From NCBI RefSeq assembly GCF_039540195.1, contig NZ_BAABEO010000001.1, positions 128,386 to 192,385 on the forward strand: a stretch of 64,000 nucleotides of DNA, read 5' to 3'. Each line of letters opens with the position of its first letter. The stretch's first letter is position 1. Below are positions 1-8,697 of this stretch, one piece after another. This DNA is from Zafaria ginkgonis. Its GTDB lineage: Bacteria; Actinomycetota; Actinomycetes; Actinomycetales; Micrococcaceae. The notes under the pieces are model-generated. The model saw only the letters and a list, made by a program, of their open reading frames with translations. It was not told the origin of the DNA and did not search any database. The translations under genes and the position numbers were made by a program.

Positions 1-948
1 CAGCGGCTCGGCGAGCATGGTGTTGACGGGGGCCCCGCTGAGCTCGATCGAGCGGATGCGTTCCACCTCGACGTGCTCGCGCAGGCGCAGCGCCGCGTCG
101 ACGAAGGCGTGGGTGCCGCGGCAGCTCGGCCAGGGCTTGAAGCTGACCTTCGGGCCCCAGAAGGTTTCGCCGAACCCGTCGAGGAGGGCCTCGGCGTCGT
201 CCGCGGCCAGGCCCGCGTAGGCGGCGAAGAAGCCCGCCTTGCCCTCCAGCGGGGCGGCGAAGCCGCGCAGTCCGCGCGCGGCCAGTTCGACGCCGCGGAC
301 GGCGGCGTGGCAGGCGAAGGCGTCCCGGACGGCCCGCATGTGCGAGTCGGGGCTGTTCTTGATTTCGCCGCTTGCCGACATCTGGGACAGGGTGAAGGTG
401 ACAGCGTCCACCAGCTGCGCGGGCGGGAGGCCGGCGATCAGTCCGCCGGCGAACGTGGCGCCGATGGCCCCGGCCAGCGGCGGGGGATACCAGCCGCGCT
501 GGGCGAGCCGGTCCCCGGACACCGCCGCGATGCGGCAGGTGATGTCGCAGCCGATCGCGATGGCGGCCAGGGCCTCCGCTCCGCTGGCGTCGTGGTGTTC
601 GGCCAGGGCGAGCACCACGGGAATCACCTGGGCGTTGGGGTGTGCGGCCAGCCCGTCCACGGCGTCCTCGAAGTCGAGCGCGTGGGCCGCGGCGCCGTTG
701 GCGAAGGCGGCCGCGGCGGCGGAGGTCCGCAGTCCGGTCCCGAGCACGGTGCTGCGGCCCGCGGCGGCCTCCTCGGCGACCAGCTCGGCGAACGGGGCCA
801 CCCCGTCGGCCAGGGTCGAGGCGGCCAGGGTGACGCCCACGGCGTCGAGCAGCGACAGCGATGCCGCGGACAGCGCGGCGGCCGGAAGGGGCGCAGCGCC
901 CAGGGCGGCCACGCGCTCCGCCAGTTCGAGGGTTAGTGCTCTTGCCAC
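1..948 (-). CDS. MmgE/PrpD family protein (3' part outside window)
   Basis: The minus strand is open from a GTG at 948 to the window edge, 316 codons, and is cut by the edge. The translation has the family's N-terminal helical domain, with a SLLDAVGVTLAAS stretch near residue 33 and the ANGAAAHALDFED motif near residue 87. The family includes 2-methylcitrate dehydratase, cis-aconitate decarboxylase and iminodisuccinate epimerase, all cytosolic. The substrate cannot be told from this fragment. A MarR regulator and a PaaX regulator follow upstream on the same strand, so a small catabolic operon for an organic acid is plausible. The start is chosen because the reading frame carries family motifs from there; ATG at 961 is out of frame. 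Confidence 0.8.
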   Translation of the reverse strand, partial: MARALTLELAERVAALGAAPLPAAALSAASLSLLDAVGVTLAASTLADGVAPFAELVAEEAAAGRSTVLGTGLRTSAAAAAFANGAAAHALDFEDAVDGLAAHPNAQVIPVVLALAEHHDASGAEALAAIAIGCDITCRIAAVSGDRLAQRGWYPPPLAGAIGATFAGGLIAGLPPAQLVDAVTFTLSQMSASGEIKNSPDSHMRAVRDAFACHAAVRGVELAARGLRGFAAPLEGKAGFFAAYAGLAADDAEALLDGFGETFWGPKVSFKPWPSCRGTHAFVDAALRLREHVEVERIRSIELSGAPVNTMLAEPL

Positions 949-968
949 GAGTGAACTCCATCGTTATC

Positions 969-981
969 TCAGGAAACCTGA
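969..981. promoter_or_regulatory. Small dyad upstream of the MmgE/PrpD gene
   Basis: A perfect 5-bp inverted repeat (TCAGG, 3-base spacer, CCTGA) lies in an AT-richer stretch about 20 bp upstream of the GTG start. It is a possible operator for the neighbouring MarR or PaaX protein. The assignment is inferred from position only. Confidence 0.35.
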
Positions 982-1103
982 TAAAGAGAGTCACACGGGG
1001 AAAAACGATTGTCAACGGTTCGCCCGGACGTAAATTTGTCGCGTATTTTCCGCCCGAGGGGTCGGTAAGGGAGGTCCCCAGGGAGGGGCGGGGCCGCGGG
1101 GCG

Positions 1104-1604
1104 TTACGGGATCCGGAACTGCGGGGAGTGGAGCCGGATGTTGTTGCGGCACGTGCGCAGCGCGCCGAGCAGTGCACTCCGCTCCGTGCCGTCCAGGCCG
1201 TCCAGCATCCGGTCCTCGATCGCGGCGATCCGCGCCGCGTGCTCGGTGAGGAAGGCCTGGCCTGCGGGCGTGAGGGAAATGATCAGCCGCCGGCGCCGGG
1301 CCGGGTCCTCGCGCCGGGAGATGAAGCCGCGCTGGGACAGGGCGGAGACCAGGTCGGCGGCCGACTGCGGGCGCATGAAGGAGAACCGGGCCAGGTCGGA
1401 CTGGGTCATGTCCGGCCGCCGCTGCAGGGCGGTCAGGGCGGTGTACTGCAGCGCCGTGACCCCGGTGGGGCGAAGCACCTCGTCCAGGGCGCTGCGGATG
1501 CCGGCTTCGAGCTGCTTGATCACGTACATGATCGTGGGTTCGGACGGAAGGGCCTCCCCGGCCGTGAGGGTCTGTTCGGAGCCCCCCGTTGATGCTGTCG
1601 GCAT
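1104..1604 (-). CDS. MarR family transcriptional regulator
   Basis: This predicted cytosolic DNA-binding protein has 166 residues, a normal MarR length. The winged helix spans about residues 50-125: TGVTALQYTALTAL, then TQSDLARFSFMRPQSAADLV (recognition helix region) and the basic wing DPARRRRLIISLTPAG. The ATG at 1604 follows a GGAGAT ribosome site at the right spacing. Such proteins usually repress a nearby catabolic or efflux operon and are released by an aromatic or acidic ligand. The adjacent MmgE/PrpD gene, transcribed the same way, is the likely target. The ligand is unknown. Confidence 0.88.
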   Translation of the reverse strand: MPTASTGGSEQTLTAGEALPSEPTIMYVIKQLEAGIRSALDEVLRPTGVTALQYTALTALQRRPDMTQSDLARFSFMRPQSAADLVSALSQRGFISRREDPARRRRLIISLTPAGQAFLTEHAARIAAIEDRMLDGLDGTERSALLGALRTCRNNIRLHSPQFRIP

Positions 1605-1663
1605 GGCGGATCTCCTTTGATTGCTGGCCGGTGTGGGGTTGTTCGCGGGCCCGGTGGCCGGTC

Positions 1664-2602
1664 CTAGATGGCGGTGCCGCCCCAGGGGGAGTGGGGCTGG
1701 GCCAGTTGGGCGAGCTGCTCGTCGTGGCCGGCGATGATCTGCCGGAAGCGCAGGACGGCGTTGGGCGCCAGCGCGTCGTAGATGGCCATGAAAAGCGTCC
1801 GGGCGCGCGGCCGCGGCCAGTTGGGCGGCAGCAGTTCGGCGGGCAGTTCGGGATCGATGCTCCGGAACGCCAGCCATTCGCTGGTGAGCATGGTCCGGCG
1901 GATCAGCGCCTGGGACGGTTCCACGGCAGCCGTGGTCACCTGGCGCAGGGTCTCCTGGTGCCGGGCGATGAAGTCCTCGTAGGCCGCCGCGAGGCTCTCC
2001 AAATCGAAGGCCTGCGCAAGGGCGTCGGGGGTCTCCAAACGCCCCCGCCACCGGGCTCGCATCACGTGCCCCCGGCCCACGTGGAGTTCGTCGAGCAGGG
2101 CGAGCGCCTCGGCTTCCAGGTTGCGGGGGCTGATCCACATGCCGTCTTGGAGAACGCCGAAATGCAGGGCCTTCAGCCCGTTGCGCAGGTGCCTCCGCGT
2201 GTCCCGTTCCGTCTCCGGGATCGAGTAGCTGACCACCGTCCACTGCCCGTCCCAGTCCGTGAAGTCGGCGCCGAACTTGATGGCGCGGTCCAGCCGTTGC
2301 AGCTGGTCCTGGACGATCGGCGAGGGAATGCCGTAGAAGGTGGTGCGGCCCTGCTTCGACTGGGTCAGCAGGCCGGCGGCCGTGAGCCGGCGCATGGCCT
2401 GGCGGGAGGCCATCTCGTTGGCGCCGAACTCGGCCAGCAGGCTCACCAGGGCCGCAGAGGGGAGCGGCTCCGAGCGGGCGTACCAGTAGTCGCCAAGGAG
2501 GCTCACGAGGATGTGCTGCGAGTCCTTGCCGGTGTGGGGGCGGGGCAGCCGAGACGCGTCGGCGGGCGCCGGGGCCGTGCCGGGCGGAGCGGGATTCTTC
2601 AT
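1664..2602 (-). CDS. PaaX family transcriptional regulator
   Basis: The 312-residue protein has the three PaaX parts: an N-terminal winged helix (about residues 28-85, with ANEMASRQAMRRLTAAGLL), a central Cas2-like domain (WTVVSYSIPETERDTRRHLR, LHFGVLQDGMWISP) and a helical C-terminal domain. PaaX proteins repress aromatic degradation operons and are released by CoA-thioesters such as phenylacetyl-CoA. No paa genes lie in the window, so the target is more likely the MarR/MmgE-PrpD group just downstream. It starts with ATG at 2602; the first 25 residues are proline/alanine-rich and may be disordered. Confidence 0.85.
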   Translation of the reverse strand: MKNPAPPGTAPAPADASRLPRPHTGKDSQHILVSLLGDYWYARSEPLPSAALVSLLAEFGANEMASRQAMRRLTAAGLLTQSKQGRTTFYGIPSPIVQDQLQRLDRAIKFGADFTDWDGQWTVVSYSIPETERDTRRHLRNGLKALHFGVLQDGMWISPRNLEAEALALLDELHVGRGHVMRARWRGRLETPDALAQAFDLESLAAAYEDFIARHQETLRQVTTAAVEPSQALIRRTMLTSEWLAFRSIDPELPAELLPPNWPRPRARTLFMAIYDALAPNAVLRFRQIIAGHDEQLAQLAQPHSPWGGTAI

Positions 2603-2651
2603 GGGACCACCACCATACGTCGGGGGTGGCCGTGGCGGTTCGGGGAGCGTT

Positions 2652-3218
2652 TCATCCCGCGGCCTTCATGCTGGCGGCCTCGACGGATGCGGCCCCGACG
2701 GCGATGGTGAGGGGGTCGAGCTCCAGGCCGGGCGGGTACGCTCCGCCGAACAGTTCGCTGCCCTCGCCGGTCAGGATCGGGACCAGGGGCGGCCATAGGA
2801 GCGTTTCCCCGATCCGGGCCGGGGCGGCCGGCCGCAGCGTGGCCAGCTGGATCCGCCGGTCGTCCGGTTTCCCGGTGGCGGCGGACAGTGACCCGCCCGC
2901 GGGCGTCAGTTCGACCGCGGGGCGGTCGACGGTGATGGCGAGCGCGCCGAAGTGGCCGCTGAAGCGGACGGTTCCTCCGAAGCGGAGCGTCCAGGCGTCC
3001 GGCCCCGGGTTTGCCGCGGCGGCTGCGGGGAACCGGAACAGGCCGGTGGCGTCGACGTCGGCGCCGTCGGAGATCGCGCAGGTTCCGTCCGCCATCGATG
3101 TCAGGTACGCGACGAAGGAGCCCTTGACCCTCCAATACAGCCCGGAGGGGACGTCGCCGGGGATGAGGTCCGTTTCCACGTACCAAGAGTTCCGGTCGTC
3201 ACTGATTTTGTCAAACAT
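2652..3218 (-). CDS. HtaA-domain protein
   Basis: The 188-residue protein is close to a single HtaA domain: a Trp/Tyr-rich start (WYVETDLIPGDVPSGLYWRVKGSF), the core FGGTVRFSGHFGALAITVDRPAVEL, and the end GAYPPGLELDPLTIAVG. HtaA domains in Corynebacterium bind haem at the cell surface, but this copy has no signal peptide or membrane anchor, so it may act inside the cell or have another ligand. The ATG at 3218 has an AGGA ribosome site 8 bases upstream. A heme-oxygenase-like gene starts 750 bp away on the other strand, giving a possible haem/iron theme. Confidence 0.7.
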   Translation of the reverse strand: MFDKISDDRNSWYVETDLIPGDVPSGLYWRVKGSFVAYLTSMADGTCAISDGADVDATGLFRFPAAAAANPGPDAWTLRFGGTVRFSGHFGALAITVDRPAVELTPAGGSLSAATGKPDDRRIQLATLRPAAPARIGETLLWPPLVPILTGEGSELFGGAYPPGLELDPLTIAVGAASVEAASMKAAG

Positions 3219-3498
3219 TTATGGGTTCCTATGCTGCCGCTCACACGTATTCCCGAGAGGTGTCCGCCCGGATTTTGGCCCTTCTGATGCGCCCTCCCCT
3301 TTTCGCGGATCCCGCCGGCGTGCACCGGGGCCGGCCCTCTGCCGCGCGGGGTCGCGACCGCAGCGACATCCCCTCGGCCGGGCCCTGGGCGCCGGCCGAG
3401 GGCGGCAACTCCGTGTCGGGGAGCCCCGTTGGCGGCGCGTTGGAACATAGTGGTGTACCCGGTGGTTGTACTCCGGGTTGGGAAAGGAGAAGCGACCA

Positions 3499-3714
3499 AT
3501 GAACGATCAGCAAACGGTGAGTATCGGAGACCTGGATGCGGTGCCCGAGGGAGCGGACAGGTTCATCGTGCGGGACCGGAGCCGGGACCTGGTCCTCGGC
3601 GACGTGCGGAAGGCCGACGACGCGCGGTTCGAGGCCCGTAGGGCCGACGGATACTTCGCCGGTGCCTTCAAAACGCTGGCCGAAGCGATGCGGACCCTCG
3701 CCGGCGACCGGTAG
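3499..3714 (+). CDS. Small orphan protein, 71 aa
   Basis: The ATG at 3499 follows an AAAGGAGA ribosome site. The protein is charged and soluble (DRSRDLVLGDVRKADDARFEARR, then an FAGAFKTLAEAMRTL helix) with no cysteines or membrane segment. I do not recognise the family. It precedes the iron-enzyme operon by 250 bp and is probably a separate transcript. Confidence 0.55.
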   Translation: MNDQQTVSIGDLDAVPEGADRFIVRDRSRDLVLGDVRKADDARFEARRADGYFAGAFKTLAEAMRTLAGDR

Positions 3715-3965
3715 GCAAGGCGCACGCGCCGAACCCCTGGCGGACTGGCTCCACCGGGGTCGGCGCCATGGCCAAAAGCCTGCGGCACTTCCCGCTCTCT
3801 GGCCGAAGCGAAATCAAGGGACTGCTTCACACCCTTGACATGCCCGGGTGCGGGGAGAAGGGTGGGCGGTACGGGACCGTGAGCTCGGCGGGCCGATCTG
3901 TCCGGCTGCCCGGCAGCCGATCAAAGGTGATGCCGGGCTGGCCCCCCTGGACAGAGGAGGACCCC

Positions 3966-5030
3966 TTGCACGTACCGGCCACCCGCGGCCCCGTCTCCGC
4001 CGAACTGCTCGCCGCGCTGGGCCGCAACGACTTCGACGCCCCCTTGCCGACGCTGGAGTCGGCGGTGGATGCGGCGCTGCGCGCCACGGACGACATCCTG
4101 TACGACGACGACCTGCAGCTGGCGCTGCTCTGCCTCTACGAACTGCACTACTCCGGGATCGAAGGCGTGGACGACCGCTGGGAATGGCACCCCGCGCTGT
4201 TGGCCGTGCGCTCCCGGATCGAGTCCGCCTTCGAGGACCGGCTGCGTAGTGGCATTAAGGTCGGAGGCATTGAGGCAGCGGGCGCCGAGTTCGAAGACCG
4301 GACCATCTCCAGCGCGCAGGGTGTCGCCGAGGCCCTGTTCCGGATGTCCGAGGGCGGGGACGGACCCTCCGTGTCCGACTTCGTGGCCCGGAAGGCCACT
4401 CTGGACCAGGTCCGCGAGTTCCTGGTCCACAAGTCCATCTACCAGCTCAAGGAGGCCGACCCGCACACCTGGGCGATCCCCCGGCTGCCTGGCCGAGCCA
4501 AGTCTGCCATGGTGGAAATCCAGGCCGACGAGTACGGCGGAGGACGGGCCGGACGGATGCACTCCGAGCTGTTCGCCCGGACCATGGAGGGCGCCGGCCT
4601 GGACCCGGCCTTCGGGCGCTACGTGGACCTGCTCCCGGCGATCACGCTCGCCTCGGTCAACGCCATGAGCCTGTTCGGGCTGCAGCGCCGGCTGCGCGGA
4701 GCCATCGTGGGGCACCTGGCCATCTACGAGATGACCTCCTCCATCCCCAACGCCAAGTACGCCCGGGGTTTCCGCCGGCTGGGCTTCGAATCCCCCGTCA
4801 CTGACTACTTCGACGAGCACGTGGAGGCGGACGCGGTCCACGAGCAGATCGCCGGCCGCGACCTCGCCGGAGGCCTGGTGGAGTCCGATCCGCGGCTGGC
4901 CTCCGACGTCTTCTTCGGTGCGGCGGCGGTGTGCCTGCTCGACGAACTCGTCGGGGCCTGGCAGCTCGGCGCCTGGCAGGAGGGGCGCTCCTCGCTGCTC
5001 GCGGCGCTGCCCGCCCCGGAGGCCGCATGA
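3966..5030 (+). CDS. Iron-containing redox enzyme family protein (heme-oxygenase-like)
   Basis: The 354-residue all-helical protein matches the heme-oxygenase-like diiron family. Visible are LYELHYSGIEGVDDRWEWHP near residue 55, FLVHKSIYQLKEADPHTWAIP, the acidic/His metal-site segment IQADEYGGGRAGRMHSELFA, and EMTSSIPNAKYARGFRRLG. The catalytic residues are probably the Glu and His of these helices. A TTG start at 3966 is chosen because a perfect GGAGG sits 5 bases upstream; an in-frame ATG at 3930 has no ribosome site. The stop overlaps the next gene's ATG by four bases, so it is the first gene of a three-gene operon with the glycosyltransferase and CDGSH protein. The substrate is unknown. 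Confidence 0.82.
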   Translation: MHVPATRGPVSAELLAALGRNDFDAPLPTLESAVDAALRATDDILYDDDLQLALLCLYELHYSGIEGVDDRWEWHPALLAVRSRIESAFEDRLRSGIKVGGIEAAGAEFEDRTISSAQGVAEALFRMSEGGDGPSVSDFVARKATLDQVREFLVHKSIYQLKEADPHTWAIPRLPGRAKSAMVEIQADEYGGGRAGRMHSELFARTMEGAGLDPAFGRYVDLLPAITLASVNAMSLFGLQRRLRGAIVGHLAIYEMTSSIPNAKYARGFRRLGFESPVTDYFDEHVEADAVHEQIAGRDLAGGLVESDPRLASDVFFGAAAVCLLDELVGAWQLGAWQEGRSSLLAALPAPEAA

Positions 5031-6034
5031 CCCGGACAAGGGACGGCGCGCCGACCGAAAACGGGCCGGGCGCCGGCGTCGAATACGTGCTGCCGGTGCG
5101 CTGGATGGACAACCGGCGGGACGAGGAGCTCACCCGCTACCTGCGCCGGCTGGTCCGCTCGGTCGATGTCACCGTCGTCGACGGCTCGCCCGCTCCGGTG
5201 TTCGAGCGCCACGCGCGCCTGTGGGGGACGTGGCTGCGCCACGTGCGGCCGGACGCGCCCCGCGGTGAGGGGTACAACGGCAAGGCGGTGGGCGCGATGA
5301 CCGGGTTGCGGCTGGCCCGGCACGAGCTGGTGGTGATCGCCGACGACGACGTCCGCTACAGCCGCCGCTCCCTGCGCCAGGTGGTGGACCGGCTCCGGGA
5401 CGCGGACCTGGTGCGGCCGCAGAACTACTACAGCCCGCTGCCGTGGCACGCCCGCTGGGACACGGCCCGCATCCTAGTCAACCGGGCGTTCGCCTCCGAC
5501 TACCCGGGGACGCTGGCGCTGCGCCGCTCCAGCCTGCCGGACGGCTACCGGCAGGACGTCCTGTTCGAGAACCTGGAACTCATCCGGACCGTGCGGGCCC
5601 GCGGCGGTCGCGAGGAGCGGGCCGACGACGTGTTCGTCGCCCGCATCCCGCCGACCGCCCGGCACTTCTGGTCCCAAAGGGTGCGCCAGGCCTACGACTC
5701 CCAGGCCCAGCCCGCCCGGCTCGCCGCCGAGTTGGCATTGCTGCCGGCGCTGCTGCTGCAGTCCCGGCGCCCCGCCGGCTACCTGCTCTGGACCGCCGCC
5801 TGCATCGGCGTCGCCGCGGCCGGGCGCCGGCGGAACGGCGGAACCACGGCGTTCGGGGCCTCGGCGCCCGCGTGGGCTCCCTTGTGGGTCGCCGAGCGGG
5901 CGGTCACCGCGTGGTCCGCCCTGGCTCTGCGCGCGGCCGGAGGCGTCCCCTACGGCGGCTCCCGGATCCAGGACGCCGCCTCGCCCGAACGTTCCCTCCG
6001 CCTCCTGGCAACCGAGAAAGGGGCGAGGCCATGA
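5027..6034 (+). CDS. Glycosyltransferase family 2 protein
   Basis: The 335-residue protein has a GT-A fold start with VDVTVVDGSPAPVFERH, then NGKAVGAMTGLRLARHELVVIADDD, where the ADDD triplet is the metal/nucleotide-sugar site, and later GTLALRRSS and DVLFENLELIRT. About residues 225-290 hold hydrophobic stretches (LAAELALLPALLLQ, GYLLWTAACIGVAAAG), so the C-terminus is likely membrane-attached. The ATGA overlap with both neighbours shows translational coupling. The acceptor is unknown, and its role beside an iron enzyme and a CDGSH protein is unexplained, although this trio looks like a conserved operon. Confidence 0.83.
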   Translation: MTRTRDGAPTENGPGAGVEYVLPVRWMDNRRDEELTRYLRRLVRSVDVTVVDGSPAPVFERHARLWGTWLRHVRPDAPRGEGYNGKAVGAMTGLRLARHELVVIADDDVRYSRRSLRQVVDRLRDADLVRPQNYYSPLPWHARWDTARILVNRAFASDYPGTLALRRSSLPDGYRQDVLFENLELIRTVRARGGREERADDVFVARIPPTARHFWSQRVRQAYDSQAQPARLAAELALLPALLLQSRRPAGYLLWTAACIGVAAAGRRRNGGTTAFGASAPAWAPLWVAERAVTAWSALALRAAGGVPYGGSRIQDAASPERSLRLLATEKGARP

Positions 6035-6273
6035 GCGCTTCCGAAAACACCGAAATCGGCACCACTGAAATCCGCAGCACCGAAATCACCGTCTGCCCGC
6101 AGGGGCCGCTGCTGGTCCGCGGGGAGATCGAACTGCGCGACGCCGAGGGCCGGCTCATCGAACCCGGACGCGGGACGGTGGCCCTGTGCCGCTGCGGCGC
6201 CTCGGCCAGGAAGCCGTTCTGCGACGGCAGCCACAAGCTCACCGGCTTCGAACGCTCCCGCGGAGAGGCCTAG
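6031..6273 (+). CDS. CDGSH iron-sulfur domain protein
   Basis: The 80-residue protein carries the [2Fe-2S] motif CRCGASARKPFCDGSH near residues 51-66 (three Cys and one His ligand), followed by a short GF tail. The extra N-terminal 30 residues contain a repeated T-E-I pattern (EIGTTEIRSTEI). It starts at an ATG overlapping the glycosyltransferase stop. Small bacterial CDGSH proteins are thought to transfer electrons or clusters. Its operon partner, the heme-oxygenase-like enzyme, may be the redox partner; that is inference. Confidence 0.9.
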   Translation: MSASENTEIGTTEIRSTEITVCPQGPLLVRGEIELRDAEGRLIEPGRGTVALCRCGASARKPFCDGSHKLTGFERSRGEA

Positions 6274-6361
6274 CCTTCCTGCGCGCGGCGCACCCGCCGT
6301 CGTGCCCGATCCGCACGGGAGGCGGGGACGACGCCGTGGTCCCGGGTGCCGGGCGGAACCC

Positions 6362-7360
6362 CTAGCGGTTGCGCTCGGACTGGTGGTCGCTGCTGCTGCC
6401 TCCAACTTCCCGGGGAAGTTCGGTGACCGGGACCAGGACGATGTCCTGGACCTTCCAGTCGAGGTCGATGCACGCGTCCCGGGCCGCCTCGAGCTCTTCC
6501 AACGAGGGGCCGCGGCCGTCCCGGGGGACGATGAAGGACTCGACGTGAAGGACGTGTCCCTGGTCCCGGGTGCGGGAGCCGGCCTCCTGGACCCACGGCA
6601 GGGACCGCAGATGCCCGTCGATCTTGGCCGAGAGGGGGTGGGGCTCCCCGCTGTCGAAGGTGGTGGCTCGGGTATCCATGAGGTCGGTGATCGCGGCCCC
6701 CATGTTCTTGACCCCGTCGCGCAGGATGCTGGCGGCGATGAGCAGGGCGGCGGCGGAATCCGTCCACCACAGGCCGACGCCGATGCCGGCGACGCCGACG
6801 ATCGTGCCGACCGCGGTCATCCAGTCCGCCTTGTTCATGTCCGCGTCCGCGTACAGGACCTTGTCATGCAGCTCCTTCGCCAGCGACATCTTCACCCGGC
6901 CCAGATAGATCGGCAGGGGGATGCTCAGCGCCATCACGCCCATCATCAGCCACCCCAGCCAGACGGTGTGCCCGAACAGCTGCACGGAGCCGATGGAGGG
7001 GTGTTCGGCCGTGAACAGGCCGGAGGCCGAATCGAAGACCAGGAAGGCGCCCATGGTGAAAAGGGCGACGCCCGCGACCAGGTGGGCCACGCCGACGGAG
7101 CGGTGGTGGCCGTAGGGGTACTTCCTGGTGGGCGGCCTGTTGACGATGCGCACCGCGAGGAGGAACGCGAGGGGCGGGGCCAGGGAGAGCAGATCCTCGA
7201 TCCATGCGGCCTTCATGGCCTGCGAATTACCCATCACCAGGAACACCAGGGCGATGAACACGGCGAGGAAGCCGAGGGAGAACCACTCGAAGCGGATAGC
7301 CTTCTTCAGGCTCTGGGCCTGGCGTTCGGGCAGCTCCGTCCTGCCGAACCGGATGCTCAC
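6362..7360 (-). CDS. Cation diffusion facilitator family transporter
   Basis: The 332-residue inner-membrane protein has about six membrane helices in the first 220 residues and a cytosolic C-terminal domain of the CDF type. The KYPYGHHRSVGVAHLVAG loop and the metal-site stretch HDKVLYADADMNKADW are seen. CDF proteins exchange Zn, Mn, Fe or Co for protons; the metal is not predictable here. The GTG start at 7360 overlaps the stop of the lipoprotein gene upstream (GTGA), so the two are translationally coupled. Confidence 0.87.
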   Translation of the reverse strand: MSIRFGRTELPERQAQSLKKAIRFEWFSLGFLAVFIALVFLVMGNSQAMKAAWIEDLLSLAPPLAFLLAVRIVNRPPTRKYPYGHHRSVGVAHLVAGVALFTMGAFLVFDSASGLFTAEHPSIGSVQLFGHTVWLGWLMMGVMALSIPLPIYLGRVKMSLAKELHDKVLYADADMNKADWMTAVGTIVGVAGIGVGLWWTDSAAALLIAASILRDGVKNMGAAITDLMDTRATTFDSGEPHPLSAKIDGHLRSLPWVQEAGSRTRDQGHVLHVESFIVPRDGRGPSLEELEAARDACIDLDWKVQDIVLVPVTELPREVGGSSSDHQSERNR

Positions 7361-7845
7361 GGTTGGACCTCCGGCTTGTGCTCGGCCAGGAAGTCCTCGA
7401 GTTCGACGAGGAAGGCGTTTTCGCCCGGCCGCGTGGCCATGACGTGCTTGTGCGTTTCGCCGTGCCCGTCCTCGACCTCCGCGTAGGGGGCCGTGACGGC
7501 GACCTTCTCCGACCACGGGGTGTCCTTGGTCAGGCCGCCCACGACGAGGTCAAGGTTGCCGCGCTCGAGCTCGTCCACGAGCTTCTGTTCCCCGCCTTCC
7601 GACCACTGGATCCGCGCGTTGAGCGTGGCCGCGAACCCGCGCACGAGGTTCGGTTCGATGCCGGCCGGCTCGGCCCCGTCAGGGGTTTCGGTCCACGGAG
7701 CGTTGGTGGAGACCCCGACCCGCAGCTGCCCGTCACGGACCCGGTCCAGGGTCCTCTCGGGGTCGGCGGGGAGGCTGATCCCGCACCCGGTGAGAAGACC
7801 CGCAGCCAGCACGGACAGTAAGACAAATGCTGCTACGTTCCTCAT
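7357..7845 (-). CDS. Short solute-binding lipoprotein coupled to the CDF transporter
   Basis: The 162-residue protein has a lipoprotein signal with lipobox LTGC (Cys21), then a partial type-3 solute-binding fold: GQLRVGVSTNAPWTE, GIEPNLVRGFAATLNARIQW, and DLVVGGLTKDTPWSEKVAVTAPY. Ordinary binding proteins have about 250 residues; here the second lobe is missing and the chain ends with an acidic tail. Because its stop overlaps the CDF gene start, it may be a surface metal or regulatory partner rather than an ABC-transporter component. No ABC genes are near. Confidence 0.8.
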   Translation of the reverse strand: MRNVAAFVLLSVLAAGLLTGCGISLPADPERTLDRVRDGQLRVGVSTNAPWTETPDGAEPAGIEPNLVRGFAATLNARIQWSEGGEQKLVDELERGNLDLVVGGLTKDTPWSEKVAVTAPYAEVEDGHGETHKHVMATRPGENAFLVELEDFLAEHKPEVQP

Positions 7846-8053
7846 TGAAACGACCCTAGCCCATGGCCGGGCGGGGTCCGCGAGTCGACGAAGCTTCAGG
7901 CGCCGGTCGAATCCTGAGTGCCGTCTGAAAGTTCGGGCCCGCGGGACGCCAGCCCTTTACCTCTCCTCCGGTCCGGGGCAGAGTGGGTGGCCCGTGGTCC
8001 GGTCCGGCCTGTGGCTGGTCCGGCTGCCAAACCAGCGAAAGGCAGGGCGCTCC

Positions 8054-8608
8054 ATGTCCGGAAACTTGATAGCCCGTTCCGTCCACGATCTCAGTGCGGC
8101 CACCTGGTTCGGTGGTTCCTTGATGGGCGCCATCGGCCTCAACGGCGCCGCGTCAAAAGCCGCCAATACCACCGAAAGGACACTGCTCTCCAGCTATGGA
8201 TGGAAGAAATGGGCGCCTGTCCAGGCAGCCGCCTTCGGCGCCCACCTCGCGTCCCTCGGCCCCATTCTGGTTGACAACAAGGCCCGCTACGCCGGACAGG
8301 AAGGCGTCATGAGGTGGACCTGGATCAAGGCCGGGGTCACCGTGACCGGGGCGGCCCTGACCCTGTATGCCGGCCTGCTGGGACGCAAGGTCGGGCAACT
8401 GGCCGAGGAGGGGGCGGAAGGCGCCACCGAGCCCGGTCCCAGCTCCAGCCCCGAGCTCGCCAAGGCCCAGAATCAGCTGAAATTCCTGCAATGGATAATT
8501 CCGGTCTTCGCAGGGGCCGTCGTCGTCCTGGGCGCATGGCACGGGGAGATGCAGCGGCCGAAGAACGTCAAGCTCGGTTTCCTGCAGCGCCTCCATTTGG
8601 TGGCATAG
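8054..8608 (+). CDS. Membrane protein, 184 aa
   Basis: The ATG at 8054 begins an N-terminal amphipathic segment (NLIARSVHDLSAATWFGGSLMG) followed by about four hydrophobic helices, the last being WIIPVFAGAVVVLGAW. I recognise no catalytic motif; it resembles conserved actinobacterial membrane proteins of unknown function. It ends 1 bp before a double hairpin terminator shared with the convergent MFS gene. Confidence 0.75.
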   Translation: MSGNLIARSVHDLSAATWFGGSLMGAIGLNGAASKAANTTERTLLSSYGWKKWAPVQAAAFGAHLASLGPILVDNKARYAGQEGVMRWTWIKAGVTVTGAALTLYAGLLGRKVGQLAEEGAEGATEPGPSSSPELAKAQNQLKFLQWIIPVFAGAVVVLGAWHGEMQRPKNVKLGFLQRLHLVA

Positions 8609-8638
8609 CCTTCGGCCGGCCCCCGGGCCGGCCGAAGG
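8609..8638. terminator. Hairpin terminator 1 between convergent genes
   Basis: Perfect 13-bp arms (CCTTCGGCCGGCC and its complement) with a 4-base loop directly follow the stop codon of the membrane protein gene. There is no clear T-run, as is usual in high-GC actinobacteria. Confidence 0.85.
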
Positions 8639-8640
8639 GA

Positions 8641-8690
8641 GCCGCAGCACGACGTCGGCAGCGGGCGTGGTGCCGACGTCGTGCTGCGGC
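8641..8690. terminator. Very long hairpin (20-bp arms), bidirectional terminator
   Basis: The arms 8641-8660 and 8671-8690 are perfect 20-bp complements around a 10-base loop. It lies 8 bp from the stop of the convergent MFS gene at 8698, so it probably ends that transcript, with the preceding hairpin serving the other direction. Confidence 0.85.
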
Positions 8691-8697
8691 GGCTTGG

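Noticed and set aside
73..1033. Long plus-strand frames over the first kilobase
   Set aside because: They are Gly/Arg/Ala-rich shadows of the minus-strand MmgE/PrpD gene, which has clear family motifs.
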